A DNA stretch of 64,000 nt, from positions 186,001 to 250,000 of the forward strand of contig CAWFBJ010000017.1 of NCBI GenBank assembly GCA_963814055.1, given 5' to 3'. Below, in pieces: positions 32,860 through 41,756 of this stretch (positions are counted from its first letter, which is position 1; each line of letters opens with the position of its first letter). The DNA comes from AWTP1-13 sp963814055 (lineage in GTDB: Bacteria; Pseudomonadota; Alphaproteobacteria; Rhizobiales; Hyphomicrobiaceae). A program made the translations under genes and the position numbers. The notes beneath the pieces are model-generated. The model was not told the origin of the DNA, did not search any database, and saw only the letters and a list, made by a program, of their open reading frames with translations.

Positions 32860-33567
32860 TTACTTGTTGACGCGCGCGTTGGCGGCAGCGATGGCGCCAA
32901 ACAGCTCCTCGTTGACTTGCCGGGCGTCGGTGAGAACGGCCATGTGGGTTATCGCAGCGCCGGGGCCCTTGAGTTTGGCCTTCTGCAGAAGCGGATCGAA
33001 TGGACGATCGCCAAGATCGAGTCCGAGCCGCAACTCGGTCGCGTGCAGCGTGAGTGCGGCGAACTCGGCCGGTGCACCCAACGACAGGTAGCCGGCCTTT
33101 GGCGTGATCATCAGATTCGGCAGGCGGTTGCGCATCTCGGCTTCAAGCAAATGATAAAGAGGGCGGTAGCCTTTGGCGGCAGAAATCAATTTCTCCATCG
33201 CCTCGCGATCGCTTGCCGCCGGCTCGGCGGAGAGTGTTGGCAGCGGCGGCTGTTTCGGAACGGGCACGGGCGCCGCCGGACCGCTGGCAGGTGCGGATCG
33301 CGGTTCCGCGTCGCGTGGTCTTGCGTGGGGCATCTTGGGGGCAGGGTCGGATGAGTAGATCGGCTTGCCGCCGTTGCGATGGATGCGCTCCAGCCAGGAA
33401 GCGCGTGCGAAAGGCAGGCTCTGCTCCCGCAGCCAGTCGATGATTTCGTTCTTGTCGGTGAAGCCCTGCGCTGCGATCGCAGCCATCCACTCGCCGAGAT
33501 CGCGCCCCGTGCGGGCTTTCAATCCGCTCAGGAACTCCCGCTCTTCCTCACGCTCGTCCTTGGCCAT
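32860..33567 (-). CDS. DUF4287/DUF5655-type protein of unknown function
   Basis: A 235-residue cytosolic protein. The N-terminal 65 residues (FLSGLKARTGRDLGEWMAAI, then GFTDKNEIIDWLREQ) match the DUF4287 helical domain. A Pro-rich linker (about 85-120) leads to a C-terminal DUF5655-like domain (LISAAKGYRPLYHLLEAEMR through AAITHMAVLTDARQVNEEL), a small fold found in DNA-related and transport-related proteins but without known activity. It lies 69 bp upstream of the coiled-coil gene and 19 bp after the methyltransferase gene, so it may share their transcript. Confidence 0.75.
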   Translation of the reverse strand: MAKDEREEEREFLSGLKARTGRDLGEWMAAIAAQGFTDKNEIIDWLREQSLPFARASWLERIHRNGGKPIYSSDPAPKMPHARPRDAEPRSAPASGPAAPVPVPKQPPLPTLSAEPAASDREAMEKLISAAKGYRPLYHLLEAEMRNRLPNLMITPKAGYLSLGAPAEFAALTLHATELRLGLDLGDRPFDPLLQKAKLKGPGAAITHMAVLTDARQVNEELFGAIAAANARVNK

Positions 33568-33586
33568 CCCGGGCCATCCCTCATTT

Positions 33587-34090
33587 CTAGAACCAACGCC
33601 GCGTGCGCTCCTTATAGTCGAGATAGGCTTGTCCGAAACGGGTCTCCAGGTGTCGCTCCTCGGGACGGATGGCGAGCACGTACAAGGCGATCGCGAACAG
33701 CGGCGCCAGGATCGCGAACCAGATATTGTGCGTCAGTTCGGCGAGGCCCAGGAAGACCAGCACCTCGCCCATGTAGATCGGATTGCGCCGGAAGCGGAAT
33801 GCGCCCCCGGTGACCAGCAGCTCTGCGCGCTGGTTCGGCATGATCGTCGTGCCGGCGCGCCACAGCGTGAGGAAGCCCCAGGCAACCAGGGCGATGCCGG
33901 CGGCGCCTACCCCGTAGCCGATGATGCGGGCTGGCAGGTCGTCCATTCCAGGCCAAGCGAGCGGGTAAAAGCGGCCCAGCAGCACGCCGGCCGCCAGCGC
34001 CGCGCCGACAGTATAGGGGGCCAGGGAACTGCGGCGGGGCGATCGGCCTGCGGTACTTGCATTCGTGTCCCGGTTCGGTTGCGTTCGCAC
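33587..34090 (-). CDS. isoprenylcysteine carboxyl methyltransferase-family (PEMT/ICMT-like) membrane protein
   Basis: A 167-residue membrane protein with four hydrophobic segments (about 22-40, 50-72, 108-140). The diagnostic C-terminal half reads GAFRFRRNPIYMGEVLVFLG (about 88-107; R-x-P-x-Y-x-G motif) and ends IRPEERHLETRFGQAYLDYK with the conserved EE/R-x-x-x-x-F pattern for S-adenosylmethionine binding. I place the start at the GTG at 34090; the much longer open frame to 35221 is an antisense artefact over the acyl-CoA dehydrogenase gene. Substrate unknown: lipids and small thiols are known for relatives. Confidence 0.85.
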   Translation of the reverse strand: MRTQPNRDTNASTAGRSPRRSSLAPYTVGAALAAGVLLGRFYPLAWPGMDDLPARIIGYGVGAAGIALVAWGFLTLWRAGTTIMPNQRAELLVTGGAFRFRRNPIYMGEVLVFLGLAELTHNIWFAILAPLFAIALYVLAIRPEERHLETRFGQAYLDYKERTRRWF

Positions 34091-34279
34091 TATGAGTTCT
34101 CGCCGGCCCGCGCGTAAAGGGCCTGCCACTGCCTGGCCGACGCAAAAGCCTTGCGGGGGCACGACGCGAGCGCTAGCCAGTAGGCAAGCCTGCAGGGAGA
34201 GACCGCCCCATGATCCCCAACGACTTTCCCGGCCCTGAATTTCGACCTCGGCGAGACGGCCGATCAGCTGCGCGCGAGC

Positions 34280-35383
34280 GTGCGCGGTTTCACCGCCGAC
34301 GAGGTGGCGCCGCTGGCGGCGGAGATCGACAAGTCGAACGAGTTCCCACGCCAGCTGTGGACCAAGATCGGCGATCTGGGGCTGCACGGCATCACCGTGG
34401 AGGAGGAGTACGGCGGGTCCGGGCTCGGCTATCTCGAGCACTGCATCGCCGTGGAGGAGCTCAGCCGCGGATCGGCGTCGATCGGGCTGTCCTACGGCGC
34501 GCACTCCAATCTGTGCGTCAACCAGCTTCGCCGCAACGGCAACGACGCACAGAAGCGCAAGTACCTGCCCAAGCTGATCTCGGGCGAGCACGTCGGTGCG
34601 CTCGCCATGTCGGAGTCGAGCGCGGGCTCGGACGTGGTGTCGATGAAACTCAAGGCCGAGAAGAAGGGCGACCGCTATGTGCTGAACGGCACCAAGTTCT
34701 GGATCACCAACGGACCCTGCGCCGACGTGCTGGTGGTCTACGCCAAGACCGATCCGAACGCAGGGCCGCGCGGCATCACGGCGTTCCTGATCGAGAAGGG
34801 CTTCAAGGGATTCTCGACCTCGCAGAAGCTCGACAAGATGGGCATGCGCGGCTCCGATACGGGCGAGCTCGTGTTCCAGGACTGCGAGGTGCCGGCCGAG
34901 AACGTGCTGGGCGACGTCGGCAAGGGTGTCAACGTGCTGATGAGCGGGCTGGACTATGAGCGCGCGGTGCTGGCGGCGGGGCCGCTCGGCATCATGCAGG
35001 CGGCCATGGATGTCGTGATCCCCTACGTGCACCAGAGAAAGCAGTTCGGCCAGGCGATCGGCGAATTCCAGCTGGTGCAGGGCAAGCTCGCCGACATGTA
35101 TACGACCATGAACGCCAGCCGGGCCTACGTGTACGCCGTGGCCAAGGCCTGCGACCGGGGCGAGACCGCGCGCAAGGATGCGGCCGGCGCGATCCTCTAC
35201 GCGGCGGAGAAGGCGACGCAAATCGCGCTCGATGCGGTGCAGCTGCTGGGCGGCAATGGCTACATCAATGACTTCCCGACCGGGCGGCTGCTGCGCGATG
35301 CAAAGCTGTACGAGATCGGGGCGGGCACGAGCGAGATCAGGCGGTGGCTGATCGGGCGCGAGCTGTTTGCGGAGAGTGCGTAG
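34280..35383 (+). CDS. ivd: isovaleryl-CoA dehydrogenase, N-terminus frameshifted
   Basis: FAD-dependent acyl-CoA dehydrogenase for isovaleryl-CoA in leucine degradation. The open frame gives 367 residues from GTG 34280. Diagnostic segments are YGAHSNLCVNQLRRNG, ALAMSESSAGSDVVSM (FAD/substrate loop) and MSGLDYERAVLAAGPLG with Glu227, the catalytic glutamate in the position specific to isovaleryl-CoA dehydrogenases. Family members have about 24 more N-terminal residues. These are encoded at 34210-34279 in another frame (ATG at 34210, then after one net extra base within 34214-34231, NFDLGETADQLRASVRGF). So the full gene is 34210-35383 with a +1 frame error, real or from assembly. Confidence 0.9.
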   Translation: MRGFTADEVAPLAAEIDKSNEFPRQLWTKIGDLGLHGITVEEEYGGSGLGYLEHCIAVEELSRGSASIGLSYGAHSNLCVNQLRRNGNDAQKRKYLPKLISGEHVGALAMSESSAGSDVVSMKLKAEKKGDRYVLNGTKFWITNGPCADVLVVYAKTDPNAGPRGITAFLIEKGFKGFSTSQKLDKMGMRGSDTGELVFQDCEVPAENVLGDVGKGVNVLMSGLDYERAVLAAGPLGIMQAAMDVVIPYVHQRKQFGQAIGEFQLVQGKLADMYTTMNASRAYVYAVAKACDRGETARKDAAGAILYAAEKATQIALDAVQLLGGNGYINDFPTGRLLRDAKLYEIGAGTSEIRRWLIGRELFAESA

Positions 35384-35417
35384 GAAATCATCGCGGGCGC
35401 GTAAACTCAGATACCAA

Positions 35418-35450
35418 CGTCATTCCCGCGAAGGCGGGAACCCAGTACAC
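35418..35450. repeat. TCATTCCCGCG...CGGGAA palindromic intergenic repeat
   Basis: CGTCATTCCCGCGAAGGCGG followed by GAACCCAGTACAC contains the stem TTCCCGC/GCGGGAA. A related copy occurs at 45358-45392 and an inverted one at 45304-45329. These are short dispersed palindromes common in GC-rich proteobacterial genomes; here it sits in the leader of bioB. Confidence 0.75.
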
Positions 35451-35504
35451 TTGGTGGCACGGGCTGGGTGATAGCAGATGGCGGCTGTTGGAGCGGAAGG
35501 AAGA

Positions 35505-36521
35505 ATGAACCAGATCGACATGCAGCAGGACGCTCGGGCACGTGCTCCGTTCGGTGCTGTCCGCCACGACTGGACGACCGAGGAAATCCTCGGCCTGTTT
35601 CGGCTGTCCTTTCCCGAACTCATTTACACCGCCCAATCCATCCACCGGCGCCATTTCGATCCCGACACGGTGCAGTTCGCCCAGCTCCTCTCCATCAAGA
35701 CCGGTGGCTGCCCCGAAGATTGCGGCTACTGCGCGCAAAGCGCCCATTTCGAGACCGGCGTGAAGGCCACCAAGCTGATGGCCAACGAGGAGATCGTAGC
35801 GGAGGCGCGCCGCGCCAAGGACAACGGCGCCACGCGGTTCTGCATGGGGGCGGCGTGGCGTTCGCCGAAGGACCGCGATGTCGACCACCTGTGCTCGACC
35901 ATCGAGGTGGTCAAGGGACTCGGCATGGAGACGTGCATGACGCTCGGCATGCTGACGGCCGAGCAGGCCCGCAAGCTGAAGGACGCGGGGCTCGATTACT
36001 ACAACCACAATCTCGATACCTCGCCCGAGCACTACGGCAACATCATCACCACGCGCACCTATGCCGACCGGCTGGAGACGCTGGCGCATGTGCGAGAGGC
36101 GGGCATGGCGGTGTGCTGCGGTGGTATCCTCGGCATCGGCGAAACGGAACGCGACCGCGCCTCGATGCTGCGCGAACTGGCCAATCTGCCCGAGCATCCC
36201 GAAAGCGTGCCCATCAACATGCTGATGCAGGTGGAGGGCACGCCTCTAGCGCACGCCAAGCGCGTCGATGCGCTCGACCTCGTGCGCACCATCGCGGCGG
36301 CGCGCATCACCATGCCTGCTTCCGTGGTGCGGCTGTCGGCTGGGCGCGAGCACATGAGCGACGAAGCGCAGGCGCTGTGTTTCATGGCCGGCGCCAACTC
36401 GATCTTCGTCGGCGACAAGCTGCTCACCACCGCCAATCCTGGACGGAATAAGGACGAAAGCCTGCTCGCCCGGCTCGGAATGCGTGCTGAAACGCCGGAT
36501 GCGCCGATAAAGCCGGCCTGA
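35505..36521 (+). CDS. bioB: biotin synthase
   Basis: A 338-residue radical S-adenosylmethionine enzyme that inserts sulfur into dethiobiotin. The [4Fe-4S] motif is Cys69, Cys73, Cys76 in GGCPEDCGYCAQSAH. Conserved downstream segments include ATRFCMGAAWRSPKDRD, YYNHNLDTSPE and CCGGILGIGET, with the ligands for the auxiliary [2Fe-2S] cluster; the C-terminal MAGANSIFVGDKLLTTANPG is typical. The ATG at 35505 follows GGAAGG; an earlier in-frame ATG at 35478 lacks a ribosome site. No other bio gene is present. Its place between two leucine-pathway genes fits the biotin need of methylcrotonyl-CoA carboxylase. Confidence 0.96.
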   Translation: MNQIDMQQDARARAPFGAVRHDWTTEEILGLFRLSFPELIYTAQSIHRRHFDPDTVQFAQLLSIKTGGCPEDCGYCAQSAHFETGVKATKLMANEEIVAEARRAKDNGATRFCMGAAWRSPKDRDVDHLCSTIEVVKGLGMETCMTLGMLTAEQARKLKDAGLDYYNHNLDTSPEHYGNIITTRTYADRLETLAHVREAGMAVCCGGILGIGETERDRASMLRELANLPEHPESVPINMLMQVEGTPLAHAKRVDALDLVRTIAAARITMPASVVRLSAGREHMSDEAQALCFMAGANSIFVGDKLLTTANPGRNKDESLLARLGMRAETPDAPIKPA

Positions 36522-36533
36522 TCGGCCTTTTTC
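36509..36533 (+). terminator. probable terminator of bioB
   Basis: An imperfect hairpin (AAGCCG with CGGCCTT, one bulged base) overlaps the bioB stop codon and is followed at 36528-36532 by a T-run (TTTTTC). Confidence 0.5.
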
Positions 36534-36658
36534 TTGTAGTGGACTGTGCCTTATCCCCGCGTTGGGCGGGATCGGTGGCATACCGATCCGCCGATGTTGC
36601 GCGCCTGCGTTTCCCCGGTCTACGGTCAAGCAAAGAAAAATCAGCAAGGGAGTGAGAA

Positions 36659-37402
36659 ATGTCTAAGCGCATTGCGATTGTCACAGGCGGCATGGGCGGT
36701 CTGGGCGAGACGATCAGCACAAAAATGGCTGATGCCGGATATCAGGTCGCGGTCACCTTCTCACCTTTGAACAAGACGTCGGACAAGTGGATCGCCGGCA
36801 TGAAGGAGCAGGGCTACGACTTCAAGGCCTACGCCTGCGATGTGACCGACTTCGAGTCGAGCAAGGCGTGCGTGCAGAAGGTGAGCGCGGACGCGGGTCC
36901 GGTGGACATCCTGGTCAACAACGCCGGCATTACCAAGGACATGACTTTCCGGAAGATGGGCAAGTCCGATTGGGACGCCGTGCTCAAGACCAACCTCGAC
37001 TCAGTCTTCAACATGACCAAGCATGTCTATGACGGCATGATGGACCGTGGATGGGGCCGCATCATCAACGTATCGTCGGTCAACGGCTCGAAAGGTGCAT
37101 TCGGGCAGACCAACTATGCGGCCGCCAAAGCCGGAATGCACGGCTTTACGAAATCGCTGGCATTGGAATCGGCAAGGAAAGGCGTAACCGTCAACACCAT
37201 CTCGCCGGGATACATCGGCACCAAGATGGTGACGGCGATCCCCAAGGAAGTTCTCGACAGCAAGATCCTGCCGCAGATCCCGATCGCCCGGCTGGGCAAG
37301 CCCGAGGAGGTCGCCGGGCTGATCATATACCTGTGCTCCGAAGAGGCCGCTTTCGTCACGGGCGCGAACATCGCCATCAACGGCGGCCAGCATATGCAAT
37401 AG
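36659..37402 (+). CDS. phbB: acetoacetyl-CoA reductase (PhaB/PhbB)
   Basis: A 247-residue SDR. The start TSKRIAIVTGGMGGLGETIS-like segment (cofactor loop TGGMGGLG at residues 9-16), NNAGITKD (about 89-96), NVSSVNGSKGAFGQTNYAAAKAG (Ser, Tyr and Lys of the active site) and the C-terminal GANIAINGGQHMQ are the marks of NADPH-dependent acetoacetyl-CoA reductases of polyhydroxybutyrate synthesis. The GQ-TNY and NGG-HM motifs separate it from FabG. A thiolase lies 1.8 kb downstream and a phasin-like protein at 54.7 kb, but the polymerase phaC is not in the window. Confidence 0.95.
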   Translation: MSKRIAIVTGGMGGLGETISTKMADAGYQVAVTFSPLNKTSDKWIAGMKEQGYDFKAYACDVTDFESSKACVQKVSADAGPVDILVNNAGITKDMTFRKMGKSDWDAVLKTNLDSVFNMTKHVYDGMMDRGWGRIINVSSVNGSKGAFGQTNYAAAKAGMHGFTKSLALESARKGVTVNTISPGYIGTKMVTAIPKEVLDSKILPQIPIARLGKPEEVAGLIIYLCSEEAAFVTGANIAINGGQHMQ

Positions 37403-37605
37403 CGCTGAGGAGATGTTGCCGCCCCTCGGACGCGCAGCACCTGCAAGGTGCGTATAGACCAGATGTAACCGGAGGAAGCTTGCTCTTGCGGCCGGCGTTC
37501 GGCTACTGTTCCACCATCAGGAGCTACGGAAAGCGGGCACTCCCGTTCGGCCAAGCGCTCCTCTTTTTTTGTTCTTCCTACTTGAGAGTTTTTTTGGAGC
37601 TGGCA

Positions 37606-38337
37606 ATGAAACCGGCGATTGCAGTAGTAGCCCTTGCTTGCACCCTTCTGTCCGGCGCGACGGCGTTTGCGCAACGGCACTATTCCTTTGAGGAGGCATG
37701 CCGAAACGCCGGACAGACAACCGGCGCATGTGCGCCACAAGCAAAGCAAGTGCAGCCGATGGGCTGCCTCAAACTGCAAGGCCATGCCTTTCATCCGGAG
37801 AAAACGGCTGGAGACTGCGTGCAGACAACGCTGTCGCCGGTCCTGGACGCCGAGATCCTCGTCGAGCTGATTGGGCTCGAGAATGTCGACAAGATAAACC
37901 AGCTCAAATTGACTATTGGGAGATCGGCCGGCATCAACAATGCCATTGCCGGGTTTCATAACGGGTCGCGGATGATCATCCACGATCCGCAATGGGCCAA
38001 GGCGGCCACCGCGGAATTGTATCTCGTGCTGGGTCATGAAATCGGCCATCACTTCTGCGGCCACACGCTCAAGACGTTCGAAGGGCGCCCCCAAGAAAAG
38101 GAGCTGGAGGCAGATCGCTTTGCGGGGGCGTCGCTGAAGCGATTTGAGATCTATCACCGCAGGGCGTTCCTGGCAGATGGCTTGAAGGCCGCAGCGCGGC
38201 TCTATTCGGATGAAGGCTCTCGGTCGCATCCGCCCAGAGCCGCTCGCATCGAGGCAATCAGGCTCGGCTACAATTCCGGTTCTCCTTGCGGCAGCCTTGC
38301 CCCGGGCATTCCCGGCTACAGTCCGCAACCGCGATAG
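37606..38337 (+). CDS. secreted M48-like zinc metallopeptidase
   Basis: A 243-residue protein with a signal peptide (AIAVVALACTLLSGATAFA, cleavage before QRH). The zinc motif HEIGHH begins at residue 144 and is followed at about residues 164-170 by ELEADRFAG, supplying the third ligand Glu, the gluzincin arrangement of M48 peptidases. The region before it (RSAGINNAIAGFHNGSRMIIHDPQW) also resembles the M48 strand preceding the active site. Six cysteines suggest disulfides and periplasmic function. The start ATG 37606 has GGAGC upstream. Target proteins are unknown. Confidence 0.82.
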   Translation: MKPAIAVVALACTLLSGATAFAQRHYSFEEACRNAGQTTGACAPQAKQVQPMGCLKLQGHAFHPEKTAGDCVQTTLSPVLDAEILVELIGLENVDKINQLKLTIGRSAGINNAIAGFHNGSRMIIHDPQWAKAATAELYLVLGHEIGHHFCGHTLKTFEGRPQEKELEADRFAGASLKRFEIYHRRAFLADGLKAAARLYSDEGSRSHPPRAARIEAIRLGYNSGSPCGSLAPGIPGYSPQPR

Positions 38338-38382
38338 GCGCACTGCTTGCCTTACAAGACCAAAATACGGGACCGACGCGGC

Positions 38383-39030
38383 ATGGCGAGGTTCAAGTGG
38401 AGGACGGTGCATCGCGTTGCGGCGCTAGTGATCCTGCTGTTTGCCGTGGTGGTTGCCGCCCCGGCGCAGAAGCCGGGCCAGTTCAGCGGCGATTTGGTGC
38501 TTAAGGCATTGCCCGACGGACGTACGATGGAATTGGTGCAGCCATTTTCATACATTGACAGCAAGGGCGTGGGCTGGACCGTTCCCGCTCGTACCAAAGT
38601 GGACGGCGCGTCCATTCCGAGCGTGTTCTGGAGCATCATGGGCGCACCGTACACAGGCAAGTACCGGGAAGCCTCCATCATCCACGACTACTATTGTGCG
38701 ACCAGGTCGCGCCATTGGAAGGCTGTTCACAAGGTCTTCCTTGATGGAATGCTCGCGCGTGGCGTCGACAAACTAAATGCACAGCTGATGTATCTGGCGG
38801 TCTATCGATTCGGCCCACGATGGGATTTCGATGTGGATGCCTGCTTCTGCAAAGGCTGCCCTGCCTGCGCCAACCCAATCCTCAAGCGCGTCTCCAAGTA
38901 CAATCCCAAGTACAAGGATGCCGATTTTCAGGAGCTCCGCAGCAAGCTGATGGCCGGGAAGTCCACATTGGAGCAACTCGAGGACGATGCGGATTTCCAG
39001 CTCAATACCGAGGTTCTGAAATCTCGTTAG
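38383..39030 (+). CDS. DUF1353 family protein with N-terminal membrane segment
   Basis: A 215-residue protein. The ATG at 38383 precedes a hydrophobic segment (AALVILLFAVVVAAPA) that is either a signal peptide or an anchor. The DUF1353 domain (about residues 30-130) is marked by GVGWTVPARTKVDGASIPSV and ASIIHDYYC, a pattern shared with phage-related and secretion-associated proteins of unknown function. The C-terminal part has a cysteine group (ACFCKGCPACANP, about 148-160) that could bind metal. It follows the M48-like gene by 45 bp and is probably co-transcribed. Confidence 0.83.
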   Translation: MARFKWRTVHRVAALVILLFAVVVAAPAQKPGQFSGDLVLKALPDGRTMELVQPFSYIDSKGVGWTVPARTKVDGASIPSVFWSIMGAPYTGKYREASIIHDYYCATRSRHWKAVHKVFLDGMLARGVDKLNAQLMYLAVYRFGPRWDFDVDACFCKGCPACANPILKRVSKYNPKYKDADFQELRSKLMAGKSTLEQLEDDADFQLNTEVLKSR

Positions 39031-39251
39031 TGAGGGCCGCCCGGCACGCAGGACTTCAAGCTGGGATGATCGGGCGTCAAGTGCCGACAACGCATGGCCC
39101 CGGTGCTGCGGGGGCAGCTTGTCCGGCAGGTCGCAGGGATAGCCTACTGTGGTTCCATGAAGCATAACGATCTTGAAACGCACGGCCGACGGCAGCGTTG
39201 ACCGTACAGTGCGGGCCGCGCTCCATCGCGGCAGGAGAGGAGCACTCCGAC

Positions 39252-40448
39252 ATGAAGACTGCAGAGTTCGACCCTATCGTCATCGTCGGCATGGCGCGCA
39301 CGGCGATGGGCGGATTTCAGGGCGCATTCGCGCCGCTCACTGCACCGCAGCTGGGCAGTGCCGCCATCAAGGCGGCGGTGGAACGTGCCGGGGTTAGCCC
39401 CGGGGACGTAACGGAGGTGCTGATGGGCTGCGTGCTGCCGGCCGGCCAGGGCCAGGCGCCGGCCCGCCAGGCTGCGCTGGGTGCTGGTCTGCCCAATTCC
39501 GTGCCGTGCACCACCGTCAACAAGATGTGCGGTTCGGGCATGAAGACTGTGATGATGGCCTATGAGGCGCTGCATGCGCGGCCCACGGACATCGTGGTGG
39601 CGGGCGGTATGGAGAGCATGACCAATGCGCCCTACCTGCTACCCAAGATGCGCGCCGGCGCACGGCTGGGCCATGCCGAGGTCAAGGACCACATGTTCCT
39701 CGACGGTCTGGAAGACGCCTATGACAAGGGCCGCCTGATGGGCACCTTCGCCGAGGAGTGCGCACAGTCCTACCAGTTCACACGGGAGGCGCAGGACGCT
39801 TTCGCCATCGAGAGCCTCAAGCGATCGAAGGCCGCCAACGAGAACGGTGCGTTCGCCAAGGAGATTGTGCCCGTTGCCGTCAAGACCCGTGCCGGTTCCG
39901 TCGAGGTCACGCAGGATGAGCAGCCGTTCACGGCCGACCCGGGGAAAATTCCCAAGCTCAAACCGGCCTTCCGCGAGGGCGGTACGGTCACTGCCGCCAA
40001 CTCCAGCTCCATCTCGGATGGGGCGGCGGCGCTCGTGCTGATGCGCGAGAGCGAGGCGAAGCGGCGCAACCTCACGCCGCTTGCAAAGATCAGCGGCGTC
40101 GCCAGCGTCGCCCAGGCGCCGGCGTTGTTCACCACAGCGCCGGTGGGCGCAGTCAGGAAGCTGCTCGAAGCGGTCGGCTGGAGCGCCAAGGATGTCGGCC
40201 TCTACGAGGTCAACGAGGCCTTCGCGGTCGTCACCATGGCGGCCATGCGCGATCTTGGCGTGCCGCACGAGAAGATGAACGTACACGGCGGCGCCTGCGC
40301 GCTGGGGCACCCGATAGGGGCATCCGGTGCGCGCATCATCGTCACGCTGCTCGCCGCCATGGAGAAGTACGGCGAGAGCAAGGGCGTGGCGGCGCTGTGT
40401 ATCGGCGGCGGCGAGGCGACGGCCGTCGCGGTCGAGCGCATCGCGTGA
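39252..40448 (+). CDS. acetyl-CoA acetyltransferase (thiolase)
   Basis: A 398-residue biosynthetic-type thiolase interconverting two acetyl-CoA and acetoacetyl-CoA. The nucleophile is Cys93 in NKMCGSGMKT; the second motif NVHGGACALGHPIGASGARI and the third CIGGGEA carry the catalytic His and Cys. The ATG at 39252 (MKTAEFDPIVIVG) follows an AGGAG-containing stretch. It would work with the acetoacetyl-CoA reductase at 36.7 kb for polyhydroxybutyrate, or degrade acetoacetyl-CoA from leucine. Its stop overlaps the next gene by 4 bp (GTGA). Confidence 0.95.
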   Translation: MKTAEFDPIVIVGMARTAMGGFQGAFAPLTAPQLGSAAIKAAVERAGVSPGDVTEVLMGCVLPAGQGQAPARQAALGAGLPNSVPCTTVNKMCGSGMKTVMMAYEALHARPTDIVVAGGMESMTNAPYLLPKMRAGARLGHAEVKDHMFLDGLEDAYDKGRLMGTFAEECAQSYQFTREAQDAFAIESLKRSKAANENGAFAKEIVPVAVKTRAGSVEVTQDEQPFTADPGKIPKLKPAFREGGTVTAANSSSISDGAAALVLMRESEAKRRNLTPLAKISGVASVAQAPALFTTAPVGAVRKLLEAVGWSAKDVGLYEVNEAFAVVTMAAMRDLGVPHEKMNVHGGACALGHPIGASGARIIVTLLAAMEKYGESKGVAALCIGGGEATAVAVERIA

Positions 40449-40876
40449 GGACCATCCACACCGAGATCGGCATCGGTGCGCCGGCGGCAAAGGTGTGGGA
40501 CGTCCTGATTGCCACCGACACGTGGGCCCAATGGAATCCGTTCGCGAAGGCGAGCGGGCGCTTTGCGGTCGGCGAACGCGTGGCCGTGACGCTCACGCCG
40601 CCCGGCAAGAGCGCGGTCACGATGCGACCGATCATCGTCAAGCTTGACGAGGGCCGTGAGCTCAGGTGGCTTGGGTCACTCGGCATCCGTGGCCTGTTCG
40701 ATGGCGAGCATGGCTTTCGCGTCGTGCCCGAGGATGTCGGCCGCTGTCGCTTCGAGCAGTTCGAGACCTTCACCGGCCTGCTGGTCGCGCCCATCATGTG
40801 GATGGTCGGCGAGGCCACACGCCAGGGGTTCGAGGCGATGAACCGCGCATTGAAGGCGCGTGCCGAAAGCATCTGA
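40445..40876 (+). CDS. SRPBCC family protein (START-like lipid/ligand-binding)
   Basis: A 143-residue protein of the SRPBCC/polyketide-cyclase fold: TEIGIGAPAAKVWDVLIATDTWAQWNPF (first strand and helix with the conserved Trp pair) and LRWLGSLGIRGLFDGEHGFR, then the long C-terminal helix MVGEATRQGFEAMNRALKAR. The GTG start overlaps the thiolase stop in GTGA, showing coupling. Proteins of this kind bind small hydrophobic ligands; no catalytic residues can be named. Confidence 0.87.
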   Translation: MRTIHTEIGIGAPAAKVWDVLIATDTWAQWNPFAKASGRFAVGERVAVTLTPPGKSAVTMRPIIVKLDEGRELRWLGSLGIRGLFDGEHGFRVVPEDVGRCRFEQFETFTGLLVAPIMWMVGEATRQGFEAMNRALKARAESI

Positions 40877-40893
40877 CGTGGAGCGGTCTCTTC

Positions 40894-41694
40894 GTGTTCT
40901 TCATCCTGGCCAAGGTTTTGTGGTTTCTGCTGCAGCCCTCCTCGCTGATGCTGGCAATGGTGATTGCCGGAGCAACGCTCGCTTTCACCACATGGCGGCG
41001 GCTGGCGCGCGGTCTTCTATGGGGCGCGGTCGCGGCTCTGCTGATCTGCGGATTGTCGCCATTGGGTGACGTGCTGATCCGGCCGCTCGAACAGAGGTTT
41101 CCCCGCGTGGAACTCGACCGACCCGGCGCTCCAGTCACGGGCATCATCGTGCTGGGTGGTGCTGAGGACAATCACGCCATGGATGCACAGCAACTGGCAG
41201 CGCTGAACGAAGCCGCGGAGCGATACACGGAGGCCGTGGTTCTGGCGCGGCGCCTTCCGGCAGCCAGTCTCGTATTCTCTGGCGGTTCCGGCGCATTGCT
41301 GACGACCGAGCCACCGGAAGCCGAGGCGGCTGGCCGCCTGTTCGAGGCTCTGGGGATAGCCAGGGACAGGATCACGCTGGAAACGAAGTCGCGCGACACC
41401 TGCGAGAACGCGCTTTTTTCGGCGCGTCTGCTCGAACCGCGCCCCGAACAGCGTTGGCTGCTCGTCACCTCGGCTTGGCACATGCCGCGTGCCATGGGCT
41501 GCTTTCGCCGTGCAAGGTTCGCGGTGGAGGCCTGGCCGGTGGATTATCGCGCGCCGCGCCGCCTCAGCCTGACGCAGTGGAACCGTTCGATCTCCGAGGG
41601 TCTCAGGCGGGTTGATATCGTGGCCCGCGAATATGTCGGCCTTGCCGTCTACTATCTGGCTGGCCGGATCGACACAGTGTTTCCGGCACCGTAA
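40894..41694 (+). CDS. YdcF family protein (DUF218)
   Basis: A 266-residue envelope protein. The GTG at 40894 gives VFFILAKVLWFLLQPSSL, matching the usual first membrane segment; a second segment is LLWGAVAALLICGLSP (about residues 45-60). The DUF218 domain runs from VTGIIVLGGAED (about 85) through LVFSGGSG and LETKSRDTCENALFSARLL to LVTSAWHMPRAMGCFRR (about 190-206), all hallmark YdcF/ElyC segments. The family is tied to envelope polysaccharide metabolism (ElyC) but its chemistry is unknown. It follows the SRPBCC gene by 17 bp. Confidence 0.88.
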   Translation: MFFILAKVLWFLLQPSSLMLAMVIAGATLAFTTWRRLARGLLWGAVAALLICGLSPLGDVLIRPLEQRFPRVELDRPGAPVTGIIVLGGAEDNHAMDAQQLAALNEAAERYTEAVVLARRLPAASLVFSGGSGALLTTEPPEAEAAGRLFEALGIARDRITLETKSRDTCENALFSARLLEPRPEQRWLLVTSAWHMPRAMGCFRRARFAVEAWPVDYRAPRRLSLTQWNRSISEGLRRVDIVAREYVGLAVYYLAGRIDTVFPAP

Positions 41695-41756
41695 GTCCGG
41701 CGCCTGGAGCACGATCGCTTCTTAATCGAAGCACCTCGATCGGGCGCGATCCAGCT

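Noticed and set aside
33587..35221. 544-codon reverse frame extending the ICMT-like gene
   Set aside because: Only the last 167 residues resemble the family; the rest is antisense to the acyl-CoA dehydrogenase.
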